DNA of 30,309 bases, taken from the NCBI GenBank assembly GCA_040880005.1, contig JBBDJG010000014.1, positions 1 through 30,309 of the forward strand, written 5' to 3'. The position numbers were made by a program, and so were the translations under genes. The DNA is from JBBDJG01 sp040880005 (GTDB lineage Bacteria > Actinomycetota > Thermoleophilia > Solirubrobacterales > JBBDJG01). Positions 7,086 through 17,996 of the stretch are shown in pieces (position 1 is the first letter of the stretch; the number at the start of each line of letters is the position of its first letter). Under the pieces are notes generated by a model. The model did no database searches, had not been told where the DNA came from, and saw only the letters and a list, made by a program, of their open reading frames with translations.

Positions 7086-7613
7086 ATGGACACCGCCGGA
7101 CTGGAGCTGATCGCCAACGAGCTGCGCGACCGCTTCGCGGGATCGATCGTCGATACCTCCTACCACCGCGAGGTCGCGACGCTGGTCGTTGACCCGGCGC
7201 AGGTCACGGGCGTGCTCGGCTGGCTGAAGGACGAGCCCGAGCAGCGCTACGACTTCCTGGCCAGCCTGCACGGCTCGGACTATCTGCCGGCGACACCGCG
7301 GTTCGGCGTTCACTACGAGCTGCTCAACATGGAGCGCGTCGAGCGAATGCACGTCAAGGCGGTGCTGGAAGATCCTGGCGCTCCCGAGTTGCCCGAGATC
7401 GACTCCTGCGTCGAGCTGTTCCCGACGGCGAACTTCCAGGAGCGCGAGGCCTACGACATGTTCGGGGTGCGCTTTCGCGGCCATCCGGACCTGCGCCGCA
7501 TCCTGATGCCGGACGATTACGGGGGATTCCCGCAGCGCCGCGACTTCCCGATCGGGGGCGAGCCGGTCCTGTTCACGCATAGCGAACACCAGGTTCCGAG
7601 GTGGTACGAGTGA
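7086..7613 (+). CDS. nuoC: NADH-quinone oxidoreductase subunit C
   Basis: Peripheral-arm subunit of the 30-kDa type, which with NuoD and NuoB forms the quinone-reducing module. The family signature is clear near the C-terminus: EREAYDMFGVRFRGHPDLRR, then MPDDYGGFPQRRDFPI. Length 175 aa is normal for an unfused NuoC. ATG 7086 lies 20 nt after nuoB. A family-2 palindromic element fills the gap between its stop and nuoD. No odd residues seen. Confidence 0.94.
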   Translation: MDTAGLELIANELRDRFAGSIVDTSYHREVATLVVDPAQVTGVLGWLKDEPEQRYDFLASLHGSDYLPATPRFGVHYELLNMERVERMHVKAVLEDPGAPELPEIDSCVELFPTANFQEREAYDMFGVRFRGHPDLRRILMPDDYGGFPQRRDFPIGGEPVLFTHSEHQVPRWYE

Positions 7614-7621
7614 TGGAGAAA

Positions 7622-7682
7622 AGGCCGACCGCGCTTACGCGGCCTCCAGCCGCTTGCGCGGTCGGGTTTGCGACGGGATGAG
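7622..7682 (+). repeat. Family-2 palindromic element, copy A (nuoC/nuoD junction)
   Basis: GACCGCGC (7627-7634) pairs perfectly with GCGCGGTC (7655-7662), with an inner partly paired loop containing TTACGCGGCC and CAGCCGCTT. The downstream part reads TCGGGTTTGCGACGGGATGA. The same layout occurs at 14480-14543 and 22714-22773. It fills nearly the whole nuoC-nuoD gap. Confidence 0.7.
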
Positions 7683-7688
7683 CTGCTG

Positions 7689-8927
7689 ATGGCCCCAGAC
7701 ATGCAGACACGCACGCTCGGTCAAGGGATCACCGCCGAGCCGGCGCGCGATGACGACACCAACCAGGAGCTGCTCACGATCAACTTCGGGCCCCACCACC
7801 CGGCGACGCACGGGGTGCTGCGGGTGCTGGTGACGCTGCGCGGTGAGGTCGTGCTCGACGCGCAGCCGATCATCGGCTACGTGCACACGGGGATCGAGAA
7901 GTCCTGCGAGGACAAGTCCTACTGGAAGGTGATCCCGCTGGTCGAGCGCATGGACTACCTCGCCTACTACTTCAACGCGCTCACCTACTGCATGTCGGTC
8001 GAGAAGCTGCTCGACGAGCCGGTTCCCGAGCGCGCACAGTACCTGCGCGTGATCCATTGCGAGCTGAACCGCATCCACTCGCACCTCGTTTGGCTGGGAA
8101 CGAGCGCGCTCGACCTCGGTGCCATATCGATCTTCTGGTACTGCTTCACCGAGCGCGACAAGATTCTTGACCTGTTCGAGTACTCGTCCGGCCAGCGCAT
8201 GCACACGCGCTACATCCAGGTCGGTGGCGTGATCGAGGACATTCCCGCCGGCTGGGCGAGCAAGGCGCTGGAGTTCACGACCGACATGCTCGGGCGCTGC
8301 GACCAGTACGAGGCGATCCTCGATCGCAACGAGATCTTCCTCCAGCGCACCAAGGACATCGGCGTCGTCTCGACCGAGCGGTTGCTCGAGCTGGGCGTCA
8401 CCGGGCCACTGCTGCGCGCGTCCGGGCACCCGTGGGATCTGCGCAAGGCGGCGCCCTACAGCTCCTATGACGACTTCGACTTCAAGGTTCCGATCGGCAC
8501 AGTGGGCGACTGCTACGACCGCTACCGCGTGCGCATCGCCGAGATTCGCGAGTCCTGCAAGATCATCGACCAAGCGCTCGCGGGGCTGCCCGAGGGGCCG
8601 CACATCACGACCAATCGCAAGGTCGCGCTGCCGCCACGGCACGAGCTGGCGACTTCGATGGAGGCGCTGATCCACCACTTCAAGCTCGTCACGGAAGGCT
8701 TCCGCGTGCCGCCGGGCGAGGCCTACGCGCCGGTCGAGAGCCCGCGCGGCGAGCTGGGTTGCTTCGTGGTCTCAGACGGCTCCTCGAAGCCGTCGCGCGT
8801 GCATATGCGCGACCCGTCGTTCGTGAACCTGCAGGCACTGCCCGACATGGTCAGGGGCGGCTACATCGCCGACCTGATCGCGAACCTGGCGATGCTCGAC
8901 CCGATACTCGGGGGCATCGACCGGTGA
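7689..8927 (+). CDS. nuoD: NADH-quinone oxidoreductase subunit D
   Basis: 49-kDa-type subunit, related to the [NiFe]-hydrogenase large subunit, that lines the quinone site with NuoB. Signatures: INFGPHHPATHGVLRV near the N-terminus (His pair of the quinone cavity), GYVHTGIEKSCEDKSYWK, HCELNRIHSHLVWLGTSALD, and the C-terminal LPDMVRGGYIADLIANLAML ending DPILGGIDR. 412 aa from ATG 7689; ATG 7701 is an alternative, and TTG 7668 lies inside the family-2 element, so it is unlikely. The last 33 bp are duplicated downstream (8963-8995). Confidence 0.94.
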   Translation: MAPDMQTRTLGQGITAEPARDDDTNQELLTINFGPHHPATHGVLRVLVTLRGEVVLDAQPIIGYVHTGIEKSCEDKSYWKVIPLVERMDYLAYYFNALTYCMSVEKLLDEPVPERAQYLRVIHCELNRIHSHLVWLGTSALDLGAISIFWYCFTERDKILDLFEYSSGQRMHTRYIQVGGVIEDIPAGWASKALEFTTDMLGRCDQYEAILDRNEIFLQRTKDIGVVSTERLLELGVTGPLLRASGHPWDLRKAAPYSSYDDFDFKVPIGTVGDCYDRYRVRIAEIRESCKIIDQALAGLPEGPHITTNRKVALPPRHELATSMEALIHHFKLVTEGFRVPPGEAYAPVESPRGELGCFVVSDGSSKPSRVHMRDPSFVNLQALPDMVRGGYIADLIANLAMLDPILGGIDR

Positions 8928-8991
8928 ATCCGCCGCGCGAGGGTCGAGCATCATCGATGTTTCTCGACCCGATACTGGGAGGCAACGACCG

Positions 8992-8995
<4 letters not shown>
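8895..8995 (+). repeat. Duplicated 3' end of nuoD flanking a small hairpin
   Basis: The 33-bp nuoD end (8895-8927) recurs at 8963-8995 with 30 identical positions, including the CGACCGGTGA terminus. Between them, GGGTCGAG (8941-8948) pairs with CTCGACCC (8963-8970). The second copy carries GGGAGG 9 nt before the GTG of the nuoE frame, so it provides that gene's ribosome binding site and start. Confidence 0.8.
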
Positions 8996-10961
<1,966 letters not shown>

Positions 10962-10965
<4 letters not shown>

Positions 10966-13466
10966 CGCCCCCTCCCGACACCCGCGACTGGATCACGTTC
11001 ACGATCGACGGGCGCGAGGTGCGCGCGCCGCAGGACGAGTGGCTGCTCGAAGCGGCCAAGCGCGGCGATGTCGAGATTCCGTTCTTCTGCTACGAGCGCA
11101 AACTCGTCGATCCCGTCGGAGCATGCCGCATGTGCCTGGTCGAGATCGAGGGCATCCCCAAGCTCCAGACCTCCTGCTCCACGCCGGTCAAGGACGGCAT
11201 GGTCGTCCATACCGAGACCGACAGGGTCAAGCAGTCGCAGCGCGGCGTGGTCGAGTTCCTGCTCGTCAACCATCCGCTCGACTGCCCTGTGTGCGACAAG
11301 GGCGGCGAGTGCCCGCTGCAGGACATCTCGTTCGGCTGGGGCGACGGCCACAGTCGCGTGGTCGATCCAAAGCGCGTGTTCCCGAAGCCGATCGCGCTTT
11401 CGCCGCTGGTCGCAATCGACCGCGAGCGCTGCATCCTCTGCTACCGCTGCGTGCGCTTCTCGCAGGAGGTTTCGGAGGATCACCAGCTCGCCTTCCTGGA
11501 GCGCGGCGACCACACCTTCGTCGGAACGTTCGACGGACACCCCTACGTGGCGCCGTTCTCGGGCAACATCACCGAGCTGTGCCCGGTCGGCGCGTTGACA
11601 TCGACGCCCTACCGTTTTCGTGCTCGCCCCTGGGACATCGAGCAGGCCGGCTCGATCTGCACGCTCTGCCCGAGCCAGTGCAACGTCAGCTTCACGGTGC
11701 GCGACGAGCGCGTCGAGCGCGTGCTGGCGCGTGACAACGACGAGGTGGACAACGGCTGGCTCTGCGACAAGGGCCGCTACAGCTTCCAGACGATCGACTC
11801 CGACGAGCGCATCACCCAGCCGCTGGTCCGCGACGGCGGCTTTCTGCGGCCCGCGAGCTGGGACGCAGCGATGGACGCCGTGGTTACGGGACTGACCAAG
11901 GCCGGGGCAGCATCGGCGGCAGTCGTCGGCGGATCGACGACCAACGAGGAGGGTTACCTCCTGCAACGCATCTTCCGCGAGGCGCTCGGATCGGGGAGCA
12001 TCGACTCGCGCACCTACGGCGGCCCGGACCTGCAAACGGCGCGGTTGCTGGGACACCCCAAGCTGTCGGCCGCGGTCGCCGATATCGACGGCGCCGGCGC
12101 CGTGCTGGTGTTGGAGTGCGATCCGATCAACGAGGCACCGATCCTCGACCTGCGCATCCGCAAGGCCGTGCGCCACTTCAGTGCACGGCTCGTGACCGCG
12201 TCGAGCGCTCCGACCGCGCTCGACGGCGGAGCGTCGGAGAGGCTTCAGTTCGCGCCCGGCGGCGGCGAAGCGCTGCTGCGAGCACTGCAAGAGGCAATGG
12301 TCGAGGCCGGAGCGGGCAGCGGACAGACCCTTCCCGGACACACCGAGCTGGCGAAGTTCCTCGGTGACCACGACCTCGACGATCTCGCCGGGAAGGCCGG
12401 CGTCGATCCGCACGATCTGCGCGAGACGGCGAAGCTGCTTGCCGAGGCGCAGAACGTCGTCATCGTCTGGGGTGAGCGCCTCGCGCGCAGCGCGCGCAAT
12501 CTGAGCGCGCTCGGCGACCTGGCGTTGACGCTCGGTCTCGACCGGGCCGGCTCGGGGCTGCTCGAGATCCCGGCCGGGATGAACGGCCGCGGCCTGCGAG
12601 AGGTCGGCTGCGTCCCGGACTCGACGGTCGCGGGCGCAGCCCTAGACGAAGCCAGAGCTTTCTACCTGCTGCACTCCGATCCCCTGCGCGAGCTGCCGGG
12701 GCAGTCGCGGTGGGACCGCGCGCTGGCCGGCGCCGGCTTCGTCGTCGCGCACGCGATGTTCATGAATCGATCCGTGACCGAGCACGCCGACGTCGTGTTC
12801 CCGGCCGAGTCGCACGCCGAGAAGGACGGCACGGTCACGCACCCCGACGGGCGCATCCAGCGAGTGCGGCCCGCGATCGGACACCGCGACGAGGTTCGCA
12901 TGGAGTGGCAGATCTTGGTCGAGTTGGCCAACCGGCTCGGCCTCGATCTGAGCGCGCACGTGACCAGCGCGGCGATCTTCGAGAAGATCGCACGCGAAGT
13001 GCCGTTCTACGCCGGCATCACGCTCGATCAGATCGCCGGCAAGGGCATACGTTGGACCGAGCGCGAACAGGCCTCGGCGGCGTCGGGCGATCTGCACTTC
13101 TCCACGGTGGACGAGCCCGCTGCGGCCGTTGCGACGGCGAACGGCGCCCTGCCACTCACGACGGCGCGCAGCCTGTGGGCCTCCTGGGAGACCGACTTCG
13201 CGCCACCGCTCCGCTTCCTGCGCGCCGAGCAGGTGCTCGTGTTGAGCGCGGGCGACGCGGACCGTCTCGGCCTGAGCGAGGGAGACCCGGTCGAGGTCGC
13301 CTCCAACGGAGATTCCGTGCGGGCCACCGCATGCGTGCGAAGCGGCGCACGCCCGGGCACCGCGTGCATGATCGAGGGCACAGCCGAGAACAGCGCCAAC
13401 CTGCTGTACGCGGACGGCGCGGCCGTCGCCGTCGAGGTCCGCAAGCTCGACCAGGTGCGAACGTGA
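10962..13466 (+). CDS. nuoG: NADH-quinone oxidoreductase subunit G
   Basis: 834-aa iron-sulfur subunit of the NADH dehydrogenase module. The N-terminal 2Fe-2S ferredoxin domain has CYERKLVDPVGACRMC and a later Cys (TSCS). The His/Cys cluster motif HPLDCPVCDKGGECPLQD follows (about residues 103-120), then the 4Fe-4S motif CILCYRCVRF and CPVGAL. A further motif, CTLCPSQC with a distant Cys in NGWLCDKG, would hold cluster N7, which many actinobacteria and E. coli have. The rest is a molybdopterin-oxidoreductase-like domain, cofactor-free in complex I. ATG overlaps the end of the nuoEF frame (ATGA), and the TGA overlaps the nuoH GTG, so translation is coupled on both sides. Confidence 0.94.
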
Positions 13467-14479
13467 CGCTGACGCTTGCCAGCACCAGCTTCGCCGAGTC
13501 GGCCGGCGTGATGGTCATCAAGTCGCTCGTGATCTTCGCCTTCCTGCTCACCGTCGTGCCCATGGTCTTGCTGCTCGAGCGCAAGCTGCTGGGCCGTTTC
13601 CAGAACCGCTACGGGCCCAACCGGGTCGGTCCGTACGGACTGTTCCAGCCGCTCGCCGACGTGGGCAAGCTGCTCGGCAAGGAGAGCTTCTTCCCGGATA
13701 CGGGAGTGCCGAAGCTGATGGCGCTCGCCCCGGCGATTGCGATCTTCACCGCGATCGCGGCGTTCGCGATCATCCCGTTCGGACCGGTCGTGAACATATT
13801 CGGAACCGAGGTCGGCCTGTACGGGATCGACGTCAACATCGGCATCCTCTACGCGTTCGCGTTCGGGTCGCTCGCCTTCTACGGGTTGATGCTCGGCGGC
13901 TGGGCGTCCGGCTCGAAGTACTCGTTCCTCGGGGCGATGCGATCCGCCGCGCAGTTGATCAGCTACGAGGTCTCGATGAGCCTCGCTCTGATCGGCGTGA
14001 TCATGATGGCCGGCTCGCTTTCGCTCGTGGACATCGTGCAGGCGCAACACGACGTCTGGTACATCGTGCCGCAGTTCGTCGGCTTCCTGATCTTCATGAT
14101 CGCCGGCTTCGCCGAGACCAACCGCCCGCCGTTCGACCTGCCCGAGGCCGACGCCGAGCTGGTCGGCGGCTACAACACCGAGTTCGGCGGCATGCGCTTC
14201 GGCTCGTTCTTCATGGCCGAGTACATGAACATGATCGTGATCTCGGGCCTGATCGCGGCGTTGTTCCTGGGCGGCTACCTCGGCCCGGGACCGGTCGGGC
14301 TCTCGCCGCTGTGGATGGTGCTGAAGATGTTCGCGGTGGTCCTGTTCTTCATCTGGGTGCGCGCGACGCTGCCGCGCCTGCGCTACGACCAGCTGATGAG
14401 CTTTGGCTGGAAGGTGCTGCTGCCGCTCGCGACGCTCAACCTGCTCGTGACCGCGGTTGTGGTCGTGCTTGCGTCATGA
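13463..14479 (+). CDS. nuoH: NADH-quinone oxidoreductase subunit H
   Basis: 338-aa membrane subunit (ND1 type) that forms the quinone entry channel. About eight transmembrane segments are visible. Conserved cytoplasmic loops: ERKLLGRFQNRYGPNRVGPY (about residues 37-56), then AETNRPPFDLPEADAELVGG and YNTEFGGMRFGSFFMAEY, which carry the acidic residues linking quinone reduction to pumping. GTG 13463 overlaps the nuoG TGA (GTGA). The stop is followed at once by a family-2 palindromic element. Confidence 0.94.
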   Translation: MTLTLASTSFAESAGVMVIKSLVIFAFLLTVVPMVLLLERKLLGRFQNRYGPNRVGPYGLFQPLADVGKLLGKESFFPDTGVPKLMALAPAIAIFTAIAAFAIIPFGPVVNIFGTEVGLYGIDVNIGILYAFAFGSLAFYGLMLGGWASGSKYSFLGAMRSAAQLISYEVSMSLALIGVIMMAGSLSLVDIVQAQHDVWYIVPQFVGFLIFMIAGFAETNRPPFDLPEADAELVGGYNTEFGGMRFGSFFMAEYMNMIVISGLIAALFLGGYLGPGPVGLSPLWMVLKMFAVVLFFIWVRATLPRLRYDQLMSFGWKVLLPLATLNLLVTAVVVVLAS

Positions 14480-14543
14480 ATATGGGCCGATCGCGCTACG
14501 CAGCCTCCGGCCGCTTGCGCGATCGGGTGTGTGAAGGGATGAG
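14480..14543 (+). repeat. Family-2 palindromic element, copy B (nuoH/nuoI junction)
   Basis: GATCGCGC (14489-14496) pairs with GCGCGATC (14517-14524). Copy A has GACCGCGC/GCGCGGTC at the same place, so one base pair has changed on both sides. The shared tail reads TCGGGTGTGTGAAGGGATGA. The element supplies AAGGGA, 6 nt before the TTG start of nuoI. Confidence 0.7.
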
Positions 14544-14545
14544 CG

Positions 14546-15139
14546 TTGCAAAACATCTACCAACCTGAGAAAGACACGATCACGGTCGAGCGTGGGCCCG
14601 ACCCCGGCGGGGCCGGTGCGATCTGGCGCGCGTTCAGCGCGACGCTGCGTGGCCTGCGCACGACGCTCGGCCGCCTCTTCGAGGGGCCGGCGACGATCCA
14701 GTACCCGGAGGAGAAGACGCCGGTCTATCCACGCTTTCGCGGGCGCCACAAGCTGCATCGCTTCGAAAATGATTCCGGAATTTCCTTGGCCGGAAATTCC
14801 GGGAGCTCCGAAGGGGCGAGCGTGGCCGGCCTCGAGAAGTGCGTCGGCTGCTCGCTGTGCGTGGCCGCCTGCCCCGCCGACTGCATCCGTGTCGTCGCCG
14901 CCGAGAACACGCCCGGCGACCGCGTCTCGGCCGGCGAGCGTTACGCCGAAGTCTACGAGATCAACATGACGCGCTGCATCTTCTGCGGCTACTGCGAAGT
15001 CGCCTGCCCGTTCGACGCGATCACGCTGGGGCACGAATACGAGCTGTCCGACTACGACCGCTCCGACCTGATCTTTACCAAGGAGATGCTGCTCGCCGAC
15101 CCGATCGAGCGCACGCCGCTGCGCCGGGAAGGCGAGTAG
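14546..15139 (+). CDS. nuoI: NADH-quinone oxidoreductase subunit I with in-frame insertion
   Basis: Two-cluster ferredoxin subunit (N6a and N6b) that passes electrons to NuoB. Ligands: CVGCSLCVAACPADC (about residues 99-113) and CIFCGYCEVACPFDA (about 146-160). TTG 14546 is used because AAGGGA lies 6 nt upstream and the protein then begins at the normal place. Residues 76-94 (DSGISLAGNSGSSEGASVA) interrupt the usual sequence HRFEN|GLEKCVGC and are exactly one family-1 palindromic element. The insertion is five residues before the first cluster ligand, where homologues have no such segment as far as I know. The fold is otherwise intact, so the protein is probably functional. The stop overlaps the nuoJ GTG. 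Confidence 0.93.
   Translation: MQNIYQPEKDTITVERGPDPGGAGAIWRAFSATLRGLRTTLGRLFEGPATIQYPEEKTPVYPRFRGRHKLHRFENDSGISLAGNSGSSEGASVAGLEKCVGCSLCVAACPADCIRVVAAENTPGDRVSAGERYAEVYEINMTRCIFCGYCEVACPFDAITLGHEYELSDYDRSDLIFTKEMLLADPIERTPLRREGE
14771..14827 (+). repeat. Family-1 palindromic element inside nuoI
   Basis: CCGGAATTTCC (14775-14785), loop TTGGCC, GGAAATTCCGG (14792-14802), then GAGCTCCGAAGGGGCGAG. It is 57 bp like the nuoE-F copy and is read in the same frame. Two stem positions changed from T to A with matching changes on the other arm. Confidence 0.85.
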
Positions 15140-15672
15140 TGGAAGCGATCGTCTTCTGGTTCGCGGCGCTGGCGGCCCTGGTCGGGGCGCTCGGCGTCGT
15201 CTTTCAGCGCAACCCGTTCTACTCGGTGCTGTTCCTCGTCACCCACCTGGTGGCGCTCGCGGTCCTGTTCCTGCTGCTGTCGGCGGAGTTCGTGGCGGCC
15301 GCCCAGGTGATCGTCTATGCGGGCGCGGTGATGGTGCTGTACGTGTTCGTGGTCGCCTACGTGGGCGGGCTGGAGGATCCGCTGACCGAGCCGAGTCCGG
15401 TCGTGCGCGTGCTCGCTCCGCTGTTCGCGGTCGGCCTGTTCGTCGAGCTGTGCGTCGCGATCGCCGGCTCGTCGCTGAAGGCGCTCGACTCGCACGACGC
15501 CAAGCTCGCACCCGGCTTCGGCTCGCCGGAGCAGATCGGCGAGCTGTTCCTGACCCGGTTCCTGATCGCCTTCGAAGTGGTTTCTCTGCTGCTGTTGGTG
15601 GCGGCAGTCGGAGCTGTCGTGCTCGCGCGCCGCGAGCCGGGCGACGCAACGCCGCCGAGGGAATGGGGCTAG
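15139..15672 (+). CDS. nuoJ: NADH-quinone oxidoreductase subunit J
   Basis: 177-aa membrane subunit (ND6 type). Five transmembrane segments are visible. The conserved third helix region AAAQVIVYAGAVMVLYVFVV (about residues 53-72) contains the family's flexible glycine/tyrosine segment involved in coupling. The C-terminal helix ends LLVAAVGAVVLARR. GTG 15139 overlaps the nuoI TAG, with GGGAAGG about 6 nt upstream. A hydrophilic loop (about 109-133) is longer than in E. coli but common in high-GC homologues, as I recall. Confidence 0.92.
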   Translation: MEAIVFWFAALAALVGALGVVFQRNPFYSVLFLVTHLVALAVLFLLLSAEFVAAAQVIVYAGAVMVLYVFVVAYVGGLEDPLTEPSPVVRVLAPLFAVGLFVELCVAIAGSSLKALDSHDAKLAPGFGSPEQIGELFLTRFLIAFEVVSLLLLVAAVGAVVLARREPGDATPPREWG

Positions 15673-15676
15673 ACCC

Positions 15677-15976
15677 GTGGACGTCGTCTGGTACCTGGTC
15701 CTCTCCGCGTTGATCTTCTGCATCGGCGCCACCGGCGTGCTCGTGCGCCGCAGCCCGCTCGTGATCCTGATCTGCCTCGAGCTGATGCTGAATGCGGGCA
15801 ATCTGGCGCTGGTCGCCTTCTCGCGCATGACCGGCACCGCCGACGGGCAGGTGTTCGCGCTGATCGTGATGATCGTGGCCGCCGCCGAGGTGGTGATCGG
15901 GCTCGGCCTGATCGTCGCGATGTACCGGCGCCGCCTGCCGATGGACGTTGATCAGATGTCGGAGCTGAAGGGTTGA
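15677..15976 (+). CDS. nuoK: NADH-quinone oxidoreductase subunit K
   Basis: 99-aa membrane subunit (ND4L type) with three transmembrane helices. The conserved acidic residues lie in ICLELMLNAGNLAL (about residues 32-45) and IVAAAEVVIGLGLIVA (about 66-81), which form part of the proton path. GTG 15677 follows the nuoJ stop by 4 nt. Normal length. Confidence 0.93.
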   Translation: MDVVWYLVLSALIFCIGATGVLVRRSPLVILICLELMLNAGNLALVAFSRMTGTADGQVFALIVMIVAAAEVVIGLGLIVAMYRRRLPMDVDQMSELKG

Positions 15977-15992
15977 CGCGGGTCCCGCCTCG

Positions 15993-17996
15993 ATGAGCCT
16001 CGCGACCTACTCGTGGCTGGTGCTCGCCTTCCCGCTGGCGGGATCGATCGTGATCGCGCTGCTGTGGAACAGGCTGTCGGGTCGGGTCGCCGGCGTGATC
16101 GCCTCGACCGCGATCGGGCTGGCGTTCGCCAACGCAATCGCCGCCACGATCAAGCTGCAGGAACGCCCCGAAGAGGCGCGCCACGCCACCTCGTCGTTGT
16201 GGGACTACGCCGCCACCGCGGGCGTCAACGTCGAGCTGGGCATCTTCGTCGATCCGCTGGCGCTGTTCATGTGCCTGGCCGTCTCGGGCGTCAGCTTTCT
16301 GATCCACGTCTATTCGGTCGCGTACCTGAAGTCCGACCGCGGCTACTCACGCTACTTCGCGTACCTGAACTTCTTCGTGTTCTCGATGTTGCTGCTGGTG
16401 CTGGCGGGCAACTTCGTGCTGCTGATCGTCGGCTGGGCGTTCGTCGGCTTTGCCTCCTTCGCGCTGATCAGCTTCTGGTACCGGCGCGCGACTGCGACCA
16501 GCGCGGGCATGAAGGCGTTCGTGATCAACGTCATCGGCGACGTCGGGCTGGTGCTGGCGGCGATCCTGCTGCAGCGCGACACGGGCACGCTCGACCTCCC
16601 GACGGTGTTCGCCAGGGCGCCGCAGGTGTTCGCGCACAACGAGTGGGTGATCGTTGCGATCTGCCTGCTGATCATGGTCGGCGCCTTCGCCAAGTCGGCC
16701 CAGCTACCACTGCACACGTGGCTGCCGGATGCGATGGAGGGCCCAACCCCCGTGTCGGCGCTGATCCACGCCGCGACGATGGTGACGGCCGGCGTGTACC
16801 TGATCGGGCGCTGCTATCCCCTGTTCCAGATCGCGCCGACCGCCGCCGACATCTCCGCCGTGATCGGCACGCTGACGCTGCTCTTCGCGGCTTCGGTCGC
16901 GCTGGTCATGACCGACCTCAAACGCGCGATCGCCTACTCGACGATCAGCCAGATCGGCTACATGATCCTGGCGGTTTCGATCGCCGCCTACAGCGCCGGC
17001 TTCTTCCACCTGATGACGCACGCGTTCTTCAAGGCGCTGCTGTTCATGGGCGCCGGATCGGTGATCTCGGCGATGGCGGGCATGCAGGACATGGACCGCA
17101 TGTCCGGGCTGCGACGCGCGCTGCCTTTCACGTTCGGCTGCTTCCTCGCCGGCGCGCTTGCGCTGGCGGCCTTCCCCGGCACGTCGGGGTACTTCTCCAA
17201 GGGGGAGATCCTCGAGTTGACCGCGTCGCGCGGCGGTCTCTACGACGTGCTGTATGTGGTGGCGACGATCGGCGCGTTCATGACGGCGCTGTACGCGTTC
17301 CGGATGGTTTTCAGGGTGTTCTACGGCGCGCCCTGCGAGGAGGCGAAGCAGCTCGAAGGCGGCCACCTGGCACACGTCGAGCCGTTCAACCCCGCGACCG
17401 GCGAGTCCGAGGACACCGACGTCGGCTTCCCGGGCGAGCAGCACCACGTCGCCGAGCGCGAGTGGGAAATGAAGGTGCCGATGGCGATCCTGGCGGTGCT
17501 CGCGATCTTCGCCGGGCTGATCCAGGTGCCGGGCGTCGATGACCTCGTGACCGCCTTCCTCGAGCCAACCTTCGCCGGCGCGGTCTTGCACCTGCACGCC
17601 TCGGACGCGACCCAGATGCTGGTGCTCTCGCTCGACGCGCTCTGCGCGATCGGCGGGATCGCACTGGCGTGGTTCCTCTACGTGCACAGACCAGGCACGA
17701 CCGCCAAGCTGATCGAGCGCTTTCGCGGCCTGCACACCTTCCTGGTGCACAAGTGGTACTTCGACGAGGCCTATGAGCTGATCGTCGTGCTTCCCGTGCG
17801 CACGGTCGGACGCTTCGCCGACGAGGTGTTCGAGCGCCAGGTCGTGCAGGGCATGGTCAACGGCACGGTCGCCGCGGTGCGCGCCGGCAACTCGTTGCTA
17901 CGCGGCGCGCAGACCGGCGTGCTGCGCGACTATGCGCTGCTGCTACTGGTCGGCGTCGGCGGGCTCGCGCTCTACTTCCTGGTGGTGGCGCGGTGA
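15993..17996 (+). CDS. nuoL: NADH-quinone oxidoreductase subunit L
   Basis: 667-aa antiporter-like subunit at the distal end of the membrane arm. The Mrp-antiporter core is plain: KSAQLPLHTWLPDAMEGPTP (about residues 234-253), SALIHAATMVTAGVYLIGR, and KRAIAYSTISQIGYMI. The C-terminal region contains the long lateral-helix segment before the final transmembrane helix. ATG 15993 lies 16 nt after nuoK. A charged loop around residues 450-490 (EEAKQLEGGHLAHVEPFN...) is hydrophilic. The TGA overlaps the nuoM GTG (GTGA). Confidence 0.94.
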   Translation: MSLATYSWLVLAFPLAGSIVIALLWNRLSGRVAGVIASTAIGLAFANAIAATIKLQERPEEARHATSSLWDYAATAGVNVELGIFVDPLALFMCLAVSGVSFLIHVYSVAYLKSDRGYSRYFAYLNFFVFSMLLLVLAGNFVLLIVGWAFVGFASFALISFWYRRATATSAGMKAFVINVIGDVGLVLAAILLQRDTGTLDLPTVFARAPQVFAHNEWVIVAICLLIMVGAFAKSAQLPLHTWLPDAMEGPTPVSALIHAATMVTAGVYLIGRCYPLFQIAPTAADISAVIGTLTLLFAASVALVMTDLKRAIAYSTISQIGYMILAVSIAAYSAGFFHLMTHAFFKALLFMGAGSVISAMAGMQDMDRMSGLRRALPFTFGCFLAGALALAAFPGTSGYFSKGEILELTASRGGLYDVLYVVATIGAFMTALYAFRMVFRVFYGAPCEEAKQLEGGHLAHVEPFNPATGESEDTDVGFPGEQHHVAEREWEMKVPMAILAVLAIFAGLIQVPGVDDLVTAFLEPTFAGAVLHLHASDATQMLVLSLDALCAIGGIALAWFLYVHRPGTTAKLIERFRGLHTFLVHKWYFDEAYELIVVLPVRTVGRFADEVFERQVVQGMVNGTVAAVRAGNSLLRGAQTGVLRDYALLLLVGVGGLALYFLVVAR

